Assembly: GCA_021298315.1 (NCBI GenBank) | Contig: JAJTFC010000043.1 | Span: 1 to 42,307, forward strand | Direction of reading: 5' to 3' | DNA from: Planctomycetaceae bacterium | GTDB lineage: Bacteria; Planctomycetota; Planctomycetia; Pirellulales; Pirellulaceae | DNA length: 42,307 nt | In this document: piece after piece, positions 1 through 8,781 of the stretch | Numbering within the stretch: position 1 is the stretch's first letter | Layout of the letters: each line of letters starts with the position of its first letter | Program-made: the position numbers and the translations under genes | Notes under the pieces: generated by a model | Told to the model about the DNA's origin: nothing | What the model saw: the letters and a program-made list of their open reading frames with translations, nothing else | Databases searched by the model: none

Positions 1-1027
1 GCCAAACCGACTTGCCAGTCTTGGCCTCGATGCAGGAAAAGTGACTCACTGGACCAGCCGCACCGACATTGTCAAATCCGTACAGATAATCGCCGACAAG
101 AATCGAAGTCTGCCATTCATTTCGCATCACACTCTTTGCATCCAGCGATTTCCAACGCTCTTTGACGCGATAGCCTTCTTTGTCCTTTTGCACATCGAAC
201 AAGACTGAGCCGTGGTTCTCACCTGCCGATACAAACACACCTCCATCGATCGCAACAGGACTGGCCGTGTTGCAACCATAGTCGGTTTCAAACGGATAGC
301 TCCAAAGTGTTTTGCCATTGGCAGGATCGATACCCATGACGGCCGTACCTGTAATGGATACGACTTGCGAGGTTCCTGCGATGTCCATGACTACCGGTGA
401 GGAATAACCTGCATGTCCGGTGCCGGCTTTCCATAGCAGCTTGCCATCGGCGAGAGCAAACGCTGCCAGCGCTGCGTCGGTTGCCCCGGTTTGCACGATG
501 AGACGATCTCCAACGATCAACGGCGAACAAGACATCCCGTACTCGGAAGCCTTGGCCGATAGCTCGTCCATGACGTCTTTGCGCCATCGCGTTTGACCAC
601 TTAAGAGATCCACCGCCAGGAGGATGCCTTCGCCGGAATAAGCATAGATGCTCTGCTGGTCGATCGTGGGTGTGGCTCGAGGCCCATCTCCCATGGGGTT
701 TTTGTAAGCTGGTCCCATTTCGGCTTTCCAAACCAACTTGCCCGTTGCTGCATCCAGAGCAACCAACCACTGTTCTCCATCGGAATTCCAACTTGTCACG
801 GCTCGGTCGCCTTGAACAACCACGGCCGACATGCCGACTCCCCCCGGGACTTTCCAACGGATCTTAGGCCCCGCAGCAGGAAAGGAATCCACAAGGTTTT
901 TTTCCTGAGAAACCCCATTCCTGGTTTTGCCCAAGAACTGAGGCCAGTCTTCAGCTCGAGTGGTTTCGCAACAAATTAGGATTGGCAGCAGGCCGATGGC
1001 CAGTTGCAAAAATAAGTCACGGTTCAT
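1..1027 (-). CDS. Secreted PQQ-type beta-propeller protein, C-terminus cut by window edge
   Basis: The gene reads right to left and runs off the left edge; 342 codons are visible without a stop. The N-terminus (MNRDLFLQLAIGLLPILICC) is a signal peptide, and the mature protein begins near EDWPQFLG, a typical start for planctomycete PQQ-like (BamB/quinoprotein-type) beta-propellers. Blades repeat the pattern 'A-D-G-K-L-W', for example VALDAATGKLVWKAEM and FALADGKLLWKA. Members of this family bind pyrroloquinoline quinone or simply serve as scaffolds; no catalytic residue can be assigned here. The ATG at 1027 is preceded by a GAGAG-like ribosome site. It lies 49 bp after the CxxCH/toroid gene and probably belongs to the same three-gene transcript as that gene and a second propeller. 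Family assignment is secure; function is not. Confidence 0.88.
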   Translation of the reverse strand, partial: MNRDLFLQLAIGLLPILICCETTRAEDWPQFLGKTRNGVSQEKNLVDSFPAAGPKIRWKVPGGVGMSAVVVQGDRAVTSWNSDGEQWLVALDAATGKLVWKAEMGPAYKNPMGDGPRATPTIDQQSIYAYSGEGILLAVDLLSGQTRWRKDVMDELSAKASEYGMSCSPLIVGDRLIVQTGATDAALAAFALADGKLLWKAGTGHAGYSSPVVMDIAGTSQVVSITGTAVMGIDPANGKTLWSYPFETDYGCNTASPVAIDGGVFVSAGENHGSVLFDVQKDKEGYRVKERWKSLDAKSVMRNEWQTSILVGDYLYGFDNVGAAGPVSHFSCIEAKTGKSVW

Positions 1028-1076
1028 CGGGTGCTCTCTTATGGGTTAGGATCCAGGACATGCAGTCATCAGGCCG

Positions 1077-2249
1077 TCATGGGGTTTCGATCGCAGTGAT
1101 TCGATCGAGCTCTCCACATAGCTTAAGTGCTTTCATCGCCTCGACCGTAGCGATGTAGGTCGTGTAATGATAATTACCACGGTAAAGCGAATGCATCCAC
1201 CATCGACCGCTTTGACGCTGCTCTCGTTTTAACCACGAGAGTCCTCGCTCGATGCGCGGATCGGATACCGGCACGTTGCTTTGCCGCATCAATACGATCG
1301 CTAATGCGGTCATGTAGGGATCGCTTTGCGGATTCCCGGCGTCAGGGAGACTCTGGATCAGCGAGAGCACTTTAGGGCTCATCTCAAAGTGCCAATCCTC
1401 CAGCGGTGACATGTCCCGGATACTCCATCCGCCGTCAGAGTGCTGCCGACGGTTCAGCAGCTCCATTGCCGCCTCTTGCTCAGAAGCGCTGACGCATTCG
1501 GGAAGATAGTAACCCAGTTGCAGTTTCAAAACGCGATCGAAGTTGTTCTTTGGAACGGCGGAGGCCAGCCATCGTTTGAGTCTCTCCACGCGAGCAAGCA
1601 GGTTTGGATCCTCGAGTTCTGAGAGCCAACTCGGAGCGACTACAATCGCTCGTGCAGCATGGAGCGACAATTCGAAGTCGGTGGTAATATGAGGTATCTC
1701 GACTTCGCCATGACTGACGAATGCCCCACTTGCTGATTGCCGAGTCAGCATTTCGCGTAAAGAGCGATCGGTTGTCTCTGATAATTTGCCTGTGACGTTT
1801 CGATCCCACTCGGCGAGTCCCAAGCTGCGCCAGACGCTTGAGAAGGCACCCGGATAGTATTTGTGGCCGTTGTGCTCTGCCTGGCGAATCTCCTGGATGT
1901 CGTTGGGCACTTCTTTGGCAAAGCTTTCGAAAACCTCTTGGTTGGGTTTACCGAAATGCGAGTGCCAAGCGGTTGCATCGGCAAGGTAGGGACCGGTCGT
2001 ATGGCAATTCACACAACCTCGACCGCTTGCCCAGCTTGCTGCACCAAGCTCTAGATACTCGGCGGCAACCTTAAGTGATTCGGTCCCGAACGCTTCGACT
2101 CGCGGCTCATCGGCTGTCGGAATGCTGACGCGTTTGTCTCCCAACTCGTATTGATAAGCGAGCTGCGAGGCGCTTTGTCCTAGCCCCAGGTTGGGTATAG
2201 AGCAAGCGAACCAGAAGATGAAAACAAAAGCCAATAACTTGATTTTCAT
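1077..2249 (-). CDS. Exported protein with one CxxCH haem motif and an alpha-toroid (prenyltransferase/squalene-cyclase-like) region
   Basis: The 390-residue product has a signal peptide (residues 1-24, ending LGLGQ). A single cytochrome-c-type motif CVNCH lies at residues 79-83 within GRGCVNCHTTGPYL. The C-terminal two thirds carries helical repeats like those of the prenyltransferase/squalene-oxidase toroid fold, including LLNRRQHSDGGWSI (265-277) and a W/Y-rich repeat at about 336-375. The acid motif of true squalene-hopene cyclases (DXDD) is not seen, so terpene cyclisation is unlikely. The CxxCH suggests covalent haem attachment in the periplasm. The gene sits 40 bp after one beta-propeller gene and 49 bp before another on the same strand, so a redox or scaffolding partnership is possible but inferred. 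Confidence 0.8.
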   Translation of the reverse strand: MKIKLLAFVFIFWFACSIPNLGLGQSASQLAYQYELGDKRVSIPTADEPRVEAFGTESLKVAAEYLELGAASWASGRGCVNCHTTGPYLADATAWHSHFGKPNQEVFESFAKEVPNDIQEIRQAEHNGHKYYPGAFSSVWRSLGLAEWDRNVTGKLSETTDRSLREMLTRQSASGAFVSHGEVEIPHITTDFELSLHAARAIVVAPSWLSELEDPNLLARVERLKRWLASAVPKNNFDRVLKLQLGYYLPECVSASEQEAAMELLNRRQHSDGGWSIRDMSPLEDWHFEMSPKVLSLIQSLPDAGNPQSDPYMTALAIVLMRQSNVPVSDPRIERGLSWLKREQRQSGRWWMHSLYRGNYHYTTYIATVEAMKALKLCGELDRITAIETP

Positions 2250-2289
2250 TGCGATACGATTTTGAGTTATGACTTTGTAACGGTAGCGT

Positions 2290-3573
2290 TTAATCCCCGA
2301 AGCACATCAACTGGGATTCACCACGGATGAGCACACCGTTGCCAAACGGAATGGGAGAGCCGATAACCGGTTGTTCCAGATTGGTTTCCGAGAGGATTTT
2401 GAAACCGTCGGAGTTGATTTGGCCAACGAACACGACACCATCCTCTCGGGGTGCATAGAGTTTATCACCAGCGACCAAGGGGGACGAGTAAAAGTTTGCG
2501 CGACCTTTAGGAAACTCACCTTTCCAAAGCGTCTTGCCACTTGCCGCGTCTAAGCCTTCGACTTGACCTTGATCCCTTACCAAAACCACGTTGCCTCGAT
2601 GCACAGCAGGGGTTGGTACGAAGGTTCCTACATCGTCTCGTTTCCAAGCGTGACTTGTAGCGGTCGTGTCTCCGGTTCCTGCAAGGCGAATCCCATAGAG
2701 CCTTGGGATTCCTCGGTCGTTGCGTCCATAAGCGATCACGGCAGTTGATTGGACGACGACGGGTGTAGCGATCGCTGGCCACAACTGAGCTCCATCGGGA
2801 TTGAAATTCCCGCACGACCAGACCAGCTTGCCATCGGCTGCATCATGGATCGTCACATGCTCGGCTCCCCAGACGAGGATCGATTCTTTGCCTTGATACT
2901 CCATGATTAGTGGAGTGGTATAACCATGATCGCACTCGGTTGGGACTTGGTAGTTCCTAGCTACCTTCCAAGCCACCTGACCGGTTTGTTTGTCAAAGGC
3001 AGCCAGCCACGACTCGCCCTGATGCATTCTGGCCATGATCACGTGCTTATTGGTAAGCACCGGCGAGGTGCCGTGGTCCCAAAAGAGGGTGTCTTTGCCG
3101 TAGGTTTTGACGAGGTTGGTTTGCCAAAGGACTTTGCCTTGAAGATCCAGTGCTGCGAATGTTCCACTTTTGAAGTAGACGTAGATCGCTTTGCCGTCGG
3201 TCACTGGAGATGCATTGCAACCAGATCCATTGCGATGCTTACCGGCGTCTTCTGCCTCGAATGCAGTCGACCAAAGTTGCTTGCCTTTGGCATCGATGCA
3301 AAGAAGTGCGTCCTTGCCGTCTTGGGGGGCCGTGACGTAGATCTTGCCATCGAGATGGATGGGGGTCGAGCAGCCTTTGCCTGGCAAGGGAGCCGACCAT
3401 CGCAGCTTGTCTTTCGTGAGGGTCGACGGGAAGTTACCGGTCTCGACTGCCCCGGAATCCTTTGGCCCACGCCATGAGGTCCAGGAACTGATATCTTCGG
3501 CTTGGGCGATGTTGCTGAGGAAAATGCTTGAGCCCGCCAGCAGTCGTGCCGCGTGTAGGAATGTTTGTTTCAT
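2290..3573 (-). CDS. Secreted PQQ-type beta-propeller protein
   Basis: The ATG at 3573 gives 427 residues starting MKQTFLHAARLLAGSSIFLS, a clear signal peptide cleaved near AQAED. A longer frame upstream to 3669 adds 32 residues that bury the signal peptide, so it was rejected. The mature protein has repeated propeller blades: CIDAKGKQLWSTAF, ALDLQGKVLWQTNL, AFDKQTGQVAWKV, GLDAASGKTLWKGEF. These are the W-ending strands of the PQQ/BamB-like beta-propeller family. It is similar in architecture to the partial gene at the left edge. It is the first gene of the minus-strand trio here. The substrate or partner cannot be told from sequence; a periplasmic or surface location is expected from the signal peptide. 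Confidence 0.88.
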   Translation of the reverse strand: MKQTFLHAARLLAGSSIFLSNIAQAEDISSWTSWRGPKDSGAVETGNFPSTLTKDKLRWSAPLPGKGCSTPIHLDGKIYVTAPQDGKDALLCIDAKGKQLWSTAFEAEDAGKHRNGSGCNASPVTDGKAIYVYFKSGTFAALDLQGKVLWQTNLVKTYGKDTLFWDHGTSPVLTNKHVIMARMHQGESWLAAFDKQTGQVAWKVARNYQVPTECDHGYTTPLIMEYQGKESILVWGAEHVTIHDAADGKLVWSCGNFNPDGAQLWPAIATPVVVQSTAVIAYGRNDRGIPRLYGIRLAGTGDTTATSHAWKRDDVGTFVPTPAVHRGNVVLVRDQGQVEGLDAASGKTLWKGEFPKGRANFYSSPLVAGDKLYAPREDGVVFVGQINSDGFKILSETNLEQPVIGSPIPFGNGVLIRGESQLMCFGD

Positions 3574-3666
3574 GGTGGTGTGGTTGGATTGGAGATAGGT
3601 GGGTCTTTGAAGAAAGGATTTTAATCGAGCGATTGGTAATATTCCAGCAGAGGGGTTTAAGTGATG

Positions 3667-3780
3667 CAACGTTAGAACACGGCTAATTCGAGAGTAGATC
3701 TCTTGATGTTCTGTTCATGATGGAGACGCTTACTCCACTGCTCCCTCGTTTACACTTCGGGTTACTGGTACGAGGGCAAA
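3667..3780. repeat. Intergenic direct repeat, copy A
   Basis: About 114 bp repeated with only a few mismatches exactly 180 bp downstream (copy B). It contains gatggagacgcttactccac and the segment ccctcgtttacacttcgggt followed by tac, which resembles a short motif common between genes in planctomycete genomes (recalled, not searched). Confidence 0.85.
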
Positions 3781-3846
3781 CTGAGGACTTCCTGCGGAAA
3801 GTTTGATTAAGGGCACAGCCCCTGGTAACCCGAACCGTAAGGGAGG

Positions 3847-3960
3847 CAGCGTTAGTACACGGCTGATTCGAGCGTAGATCTCTTGATGTTCCGTTCATGA
3901 TGGAGACGCTTACTCCACTGCTCCCTCGTTTACACTTCGGGTTACTGGTATGAGGGCAAA
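3847..3960. repeat. Intergenic direct repeat, copy B
   Basis: Second copy of the repeat at 3667-3780. Differences are scattered single bases, for example aatt/gatt near 3864 and tacg/tatg near 3950. The copies sit head to tail with a 66-bp spacer, so duplication of a ~180-bp unit followed by divergence of the spacer is a simple explanation. Confidence 0.85.
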
Positions 3961-4055
3961 ATGGTCACCTAACCTTTTCTACCCCAAGAAAGCCCGGTGA
4001 CAACTCGGAGCCGAGCGTATTTCTAAGCGTATCCATCAGCGTTGATGCGTGTTTA

Positions 4056-5618
4056 TCAGTTCCGAGAAGAAATCCAAGTCATCAACATCGGTAGGATGTT
4101 GAACCAAAAGACCATGGCGGCTAATCCCAGATAAAATACCCCGCACAATGCGATTCCCAGCGATTGATACCATCGGGGTCTGATCGGCTCGGGCAATAAC
4201 CGATGGTTGATCCACAGGATCTGAAACGAAGTCACTCCGATAGCCAAGTTATTGAAGTTCGCGATGAAGTCGGTCATGAGCTTGGGCGCATTGCTGAACA
4301 AAAATGTGCATAGAAATGACCATAGAACGTAACTGGCCAAGATACTGTAATAGATCCATTTGACTTGATCACTTCGCCAATGGCCCGTTACCCGAGAACT
4401 GGCACTCCATATCGCATCGGTCCAACGTCTGCTGAAATCGTCCAAGACGGACATCTGACTCGGTAACATCACCATCAAACCAGTGAATAGAGCGGCTATC
4501 CACAGGAGCTTGCCAAGCAAAGGCCCAAACCCACTGTTGCGGATTCCATCCGACGTAACGATCGCTTGGGCGACTTTCATCTGCTCTTCGGTGATGGTCG
4601 ACTGCCCCCCAAACTGCATCGATAGAAGTGCGGGCAAGGCCATTCCTACAAAACAACCCGGTGCCCATACAAAAACTTGGTCCGTCAATATGTACTTCCA
4701 CCATCCCCTCCAGCGGTGCAGATTCTCCTGGCTTATCGAAAACACCTTACCCACATGGCTGAGCGTCACGCTCCGACCACCGACCACACTGGGTATAGCC
4801 CCGACTTGCGATCCCATCCCCCATCCTTTGTCCCGGACAAAATTGGAATAAGTCGAGTTTGCTAATCCCCCACCGCCGGCATACCCAGCAAACGCTCCAA
4901 TCGCAATGATGCTCGCGGTTGATACCAGGGGAAACTCTCCCGTTTGCCACCAATGCGTAAACAGATTCTCTGTGCGCTCGGTTCCATCGGCATTGGCAAC
5001 CGGTACATTCCCAAATTTGACAAATCCACTAAAAACATTCCACCAATTCGAAGTGCTAACGCACGTGACTCCCAACCCAAAACAAAAGCCTAATACGATC
5101 GCAATCTTGGCCGTCATGACCCACTGCAAAATATTGTAGATCTTACCCCCCATGATGATTGGAAATGCGACGGCAAACAGGCATGCATAAGCCAATGGAA
5201 CGACCAACCACTTATCCTCGGCAGTCGGTGGACGATCGAGGATTAGCGACGCGATCATCGCAGCCCCGTGCGTCGAAAGTCCTGGCACTAAAGCCGAGAT
5301 GTTCAGCACCAACATCAGCCCGATCCAAAACAGCGGACTCGGTTTGCAACGCATAAAGCCTGTGAAAACTGGCTCGCCACAATAAAGCGCGTAACGACCG
5401 CACTCCATGTTGTAGAAAACCTGCAGCAGGATCGCCACCGTTGCGATCCACATGAGTCCACCACCATACTTGGCCGTCATCGCAGGGCCAAGCAACCACT
5501 CGCCTCCTCCGATCTGAATCCCCATCATGACAATCCCAGGCCCGATGAAACTAGTCCAATTTCGCCAGCGAAGCGGCTTGGGTTCGGGCAACTCGCCTTG
5601 TGTCCAGGGAGGTATCAT
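4056..5618 (-). CDS. Nramp-like multi-pass membrane transporter with altered metal-site motifs
   Basis: The product is a polytopic inner-membrane protein of 520 residues with about eleven hydrophobic segments. It begins MIPPWTQGELPEPKPLRWRN before the first membrane segment (FIGPGIVMMGIQIGGGEWLL). The layout matches the Nramp/APC-fold group, but the canonical DPGN motif of helix 1 is replaced by IGGGEW, and the MPH motif of helix 6 by a glycine-rich GGGGLANS. It may therefore move something other than Mn or Fe, such as a different cation or a small organic acid. The ATG at 5618 was preferred to an in-frame TTG at 5660; a TAGGAAT ribosome-site-like stretch precedes the ATG. It follows the cyclase-domain gene by 80 bp and is probably the last gene of the operon, so it may import that operon's substrate. 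Confidence 0.82.
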   Translation of the reverse strand: MIPPWTQGELPEPKPLRWRNWTSFIGPGIVMMGIQIGGGEWLLGPAMTAKYGGGLMWIATVAILLQVFYNMECGRYALYCGEPVFTGFMRCKPSPLFWIGLMLVLNISALVPGLSTHGAAMIASLILDRPPTAEDKWLVVPLAYACLFAVAFPIIMGGKIYNILQWVMTAKIAIVLGFCFGLGVTCVSTSNWWNVFSGFVKFGNVPVANADGTERTENLFTHWWQTGEFPLVSTASIIAIGAFAGYAGGGGLANSTYSNFVRDKGWGMGSQVGAIPSVVGGRSVTLSHVGKVFSISQENLHRWRGWWKYILTDQVFVWAPGCFVGMALPALLSMQFGGQSTITEEQMKVAQAIVTSDGIRNSGFGPLLGKLLWIAALFTGLMVMLPSQMSVLDDFSRRWTDAIWSASSRVTGHWRSDQVKWIYYSILASYVLWSFLCTFLFSNAPKLMTDFIANFNNLAIGVTSFQILWINHRLLPEPIRPRWYQSLGIALCGVFYLGLAAMVFWFNILPMLMTWISSRN

Positions 5619-5698
5619 CGATTCGATTCCTAGTTCAAAATCCAGAGCATTGCGGCTCAATAGCCCAGAAAATCAATACAGCAAATTCATAGAGCAAA

Positions 5699-7402
5699 TT
5701 AGTACAGCAAAATCGCCCGACCGGGACCACCGTGGCAATCCTTGATCTTCAGTGCTGCAAACAAAAAGTACCCGCCTTGCTTGGGGATCGATCCGACATT
5801 GCTCAAAAACTCGACACCCACCATCTGCCGACTACCAAGTGCCCAATAGGTCATGAGCGCTCGTTTGGGATCAACGCCTCCTAAGTCCGGAGCATCGGTT
5901 GCCACGCACCGGATCCCTTTTTTACTCAAGTAATCGATCGCATCAGGGCCTGGAGCAGGCCATCCTTCGGTCTTGCGAGAATACGCGTCAGTCCAAAGAC
6001 CGCTGCCGAAGTTTCCTTGCGCATCGGCAGGCATCTTCAAATACCGATCGATCACCCCGGTATGAAAAACAACGACTTGGCCAGCTTGCAAGGGGCCGGT
6101 TTCTTTTTCATAACGCTCGATCGCTGCCGAAGTGATCTCAGGTGAAGCGGGCCATGAGGCTCGGTCGGTGCTTCCCACAAGTGAGCGCACATCGATCACA
6201 CGCACGTCGCCACAGGTCCATTCGATCGGCACTCGCTCGGTTGTCAAATCGCTCTGAGCCCGCTTGCCATACTTCTTTTCGTACTCATCGAGCCACAGTC
6301 GAACCTCGGGGGAATCCTCCCAAGGCGAATCGCTTGGAGCCAATGCATACGATGGTGGCACCAAATGCGTTCCGGCCATCGAATCCATCATGTGTCCATG
6401 ATGGTGCATATCGAGATAATCGCTGTAGAGAAAATCGATCTTGAGATACACCTGTCGATGCTCACCGGTGTTTCGACCTGGATTGGTCATCGGGAACTTG
6501 GGCGTGAGCGTTGGTGAAAGATCGATGGCACGCTTGGACTTGCACGATTCGATGAGTTTTTTGGGCAACTCACCTCCAACAATTGAAAACGCTCGGCCTT
6601 CGCCATAAGGCCCACCTTCGTGCTTGGGCCCTAGGAAACAATAGAACGCTCCGGTCGAAGGCAGTTGGCCGAAGTTGGTAGCACCTTCGGTCCATATCAT
6701 GCCATGCCGCAGGCCCGCATAATGGGTCGGTTCGGCTAGATCCGGCATCGGTCCCATGCTCGCGCTGTCGGTTCCAAGCGCCATAATACCGCGAGCGGCC
6801 AGCGACTCCATCGTCTCAGGATTCGGGTCCGGATAACCGGGTGCCTTTTTATCGACGACATCGTTGATAAAGCGTGAGCCTTCTGGAAACGGTCGATAGT
6901 ATCGATCGGAATAATCGCTACGAAATAAGACGACATCTCCAAAGCGCAGTTTTCGGTGGGCGGCCTCGAAACGATCGATGTAATCGGGGGTGACCAAGGG
7001 GCTTACTCCCTTGGGTGCTTTGTCCAACAGATCGCGGGTATCGACGATGCAGGCTTCCCCTCCGAATTGCCAAGCCTCTGTTTTCTCGGTGGTCGCCAGT
7101 CCCAGTGGTCCAGACTTTTCGCGATTCAACTCCGGACGCGCGACACTGTGCGGAGGGACATCGAGTTGGGTGCCCGTATTTCCATCGACATACAAAGAAT
7201 CGATGTTGTAAGGGCTTGCTGGCCCGACGCTCGACTGATGGACGATCTGAAATTTGGGGAACGGATGGGTCGGCCAGTTGCAAGGATACTCCTTGGCGAC
7301 CAGCAGCGAATGATCGATGAATTTGGAGGGGTCTTGGGATAAGCCGTTTTGGCAAGGCAACGATGCGCAAGCGAGCAAGATTGCAGAAAGAGTCTTTTTC
7401 AT
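5699..7402 (-). CDS. Exported protein with two cyclase (kynurenine-formamidase-like) domains
   Basis: The ATG at 7402 gives 567 residues with a signal peptide (MKKTLSAILLACASLPCQNG). A longer frame to 7534 runs into the kinase gene upstream and was rejected. Two copies of the PF04199-type cyclase/metal-dependent amidohydrolase fold follow each other, at about residues 29-285 and 320-567. The family motif HxGTHxDxPxH is degenerate in both: copy 1 has NTGTQLDVPPH (75-85; first metal histidine is Gln79, Asp81 and His85 kept), copy 2 has MAGTHLVPPS (His346 kept, the aspartate missing). The TD-rich second motifs are TDSASMG (211-217) and TDAPDLGG (502-509). Relatives hydrolyse amides or lactone-like substrates. 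It lies 43 bp after the FGGY kinase in the operon; substrate unknown. Confidence 0.82.
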   Translation of the reverse strand: MKKTLSAILLACASLPCQNGLSQDPSKFIDHSLLVAKEYPCNWPTHPFPKFQIVHQSSVGPASPYNIDSLYVDGNTGTQLDVPPHSVARPELNREKSGPLGLATTEKTEAWQFGGEACIVDTRDLLDKAPKGVSPLVTPDYIDRFEAAHRKLRFGDVVLFRSDYSDRYYRPFPEGSRFINDVVDKKAPGYPDPNPETMESLAARGIMALGTDSASMGPMPDLAEPTHYAGLRHGMIWTEGATNFGQLPSTGAFYCFLGPKHEGGPYGEGRAFSIVGGELPKKLIESCKSKRAIDLSPTLTPKFPMTNPGRNTGEHRQVYLKIDFLYSDYLDMHHHGHMMDSMAGTHLVPPSYALAPSDSPWEDSPEVRLWLDEYEKKYGKRAQSDLTTERVPIEWTCGDVRVIDVRSLVGSTDRASWPASPEITSAAIERYEKETGPLQAGQVVVFHTGVIDRYLKMPADAQGNFGSGLWTDAYSRKTEGWPAPGPDAIDYLSKKGIRCVATDAPDLGGVDPKRALMTYWALGSRQMVGVEFLSNVGSIPKQGGYFLFAALKIKDCHGGPGRAILLY

Positions 7403-7445
7403 ATCGACGGGGCTCCCTGAGAAGAGGATGGATTCTCGTAGTGTA

Positions 7446-8777
7446 CTACGATCCTGGGCGCTGGTGTTGCTGGGCCAATCGCAATAGCCCAAGGAGGGTT
7501 TCTTCGCCGGATCGTTGCACGGTTGGCAACGCAAAGCCGTCTTGGATCAATCGAGCCAAACGGGGTAGACGACAAGGCAATCCTCCGGAGATCAACAGGG
7601 ATTTCCATTGATTTTTGTCCCCAAACCGCTGGGAGGCTTGTACATAGTTCTTGGCCATCGCATTGCAGGCGGCCAGCAGCACATGCCCTACAGAGAGATT
7701 TTCGGTAGTGATATTGCTAAGTGACCCCGAATGACCAAGCGGACTTGCGAAAAAGGAGATATCGGCGACCAAATCGGTCGACGCAACTTGGTCCATCCTC
7801 TGCGACGCGATTTGCCAAGCCCGATCGATTTGCTTACTCGGATCCTCGTCGAGCTGAGTAAAGAGTTCCATCAAGGCGTTGAGCGATCTTCCGGCCGGCA
7901 GATGGGTAATAGTCTTTAGAAAATATTCGCCAAAGTAAGCTCTGGTTTGATAGGGACCCTGATCGAGTCCTTTTGAGAGCAAGCTGACCTGGGATCCTGT
8001 TGAGATATTGATCGATAGCTGACCCTCCTGGAGTCCTGCTCCAAAGAGCGCGCACTGCTGATCACCGTAGGAGCCATGGACTTGGAAAACCCGAGAGCCG
8101 ATCTTCCACTTGGCAACCGCACGGGTATCGCCGATGAGTTCTGGCCACCAAAGATCACCGAGTCCGATTCGCTCCATGGCTCCGTAATGCCAATCCAACT
8201 TGCTTAAGTCCAGCAGTCCGATCGCATGCGTGGTGTGCATCGTCCCGGGTTGCTTAGCAAGATGGCTGATGCAGTAGTCGGCGATCGACAGCGGTAGCAG
8301 GCCATCGCTGAGTTTGCGATGCTCCGAGAGCCAATGCAGCAGGGTCGATGTCGATCCGGGTTGGAGTTCGCGACCTAGACTCGCAAAGAGAGCATCCGGC
8401 CAATCCAATCGGATCGTTTCCATCGAGGAGCGTAAACCACCGGTTGACTTGAGCGTTCGTTGATCGCGCCACGAGAGGTAGTTCGATTTGGCTCTGCCCC
8501 GTTCGTCCGATAGGATCAGTCCGCCCATCTGGCCACAAATCCATACCGAACAACTGTGCGTCAGAGGCTCAGCCAATTCGGTAATGACCTCCAAGACCGC
8601 ATTGACGATCGCTTTGGGATCGATCTCGATGTGACCTGCTGGCAAGTGGTCGATAGGATCTGGAAAGTTACGTGAGCAAACCGAAACCAGCTCGCCGGAC
8701 TCTAGATCCAAGACAGCACCTTTGATCGATGAGCTACCGATGTCCAAGGCGATGGTATTTAGGCTGGGTCGAATCAT
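7446..8777 (-). CDS. FGGY-family carbohydrate kinase
   Basis: The 443-residue protein shows the ATPase fold of sugar kinases. The N-terminal phosphate loop is IALDIGSSSIKG (9-20). A mid-domain ICGQMGGLILSDERG stretch is followed by the segment NYLSWRDQRT typical of FGGY kinases. The second phosphate region is NISTGSQVS, preceded by GSYGDQQCALFGAG. The family phosphorylates sugars or polyols (xylulose, ribulose, glycerol, sedoheptulose); the exact sugar cannot be read from sequence, though the GDQQ...STGSQ pattern is reminiscent of sedoheptulokinase-like members. It starts 4 bp after the FAH-family gene stop and precedes the cyclase gene by 43 bp, which supports co-transcription. Length is within the family's usual range, slightly short. 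Confidence 0.88.
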   Translation of the reverse strand: MIRPSLNTIALDIGSSSIKGAVLDLESGELVSVCSRNFPDPIDHLPAGHIEIDPKAIVNAVLEVITELAEPLTHSCSVWICGQMGGLILSDERGRAKSNYLSWRDQRTLKSTGGLRSSMETIRLDWPDALFASLGRELQPGSTSTLLHWLSEHRKLSDGLLPLSIADYCISHLAKQPGTMHTTHAIGLLDLSKLDWHYGAMERIGLGDLWWPELIGDTRAVAKWKIGSRVFQVHGSYGDQQCALFGAGLQEGQLSINISTGSQVSLLSKGLDQGPYQTRAYFGEYFLKTITHLPAGRSLNALMELFTQLDEDPSKQIDRAWQIASQRMDQVASTDLVADISFFASPLGHSGSLSNITTENLSVGHVLLAACNAMAKNYVQASQRFGDKNQWKSLLISGGLPCRLPRLARLIQDGFALPTVQRSGEETLLGLLRLAQQHQRPGS

Positions 8778-8781
8778 CGTA

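Larger units (their letters stand above)
3574..4055. other. Non-coding spacer with repeats
   Basis: No convincing gene is present. A short open frame (3683-3898, minus strand) is built from the repeat copies and is not credible as a gene. The spacer holds two direct repeat copies, listed separately, and an intervening stretch (about 3822-3846, ctggtaacccgaac...) that is a partial inverted copy of the inner segment at 3747-3772. The right part (3961-4055) holds nothing recognisable beyond a small CTCGG-AG-CCGAG palindrome at 4004-4015. Confidence 0.7.

Noticed and set aside
1077-2249. Squalene-hopene cyclase
   Set aside because: The toroid-like repeats are present, but no DXDD catalytic motif, and a CxxCH haem motif plus signal peptide point elsewhere.
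3683-3898. 71-codon minus-strand open frame in the repeat spacer
   Set aside because: Its translation is generated by the two repeat copies, with the same NRTSRDL/NGTSRDL peptide twice; no gene evidence.
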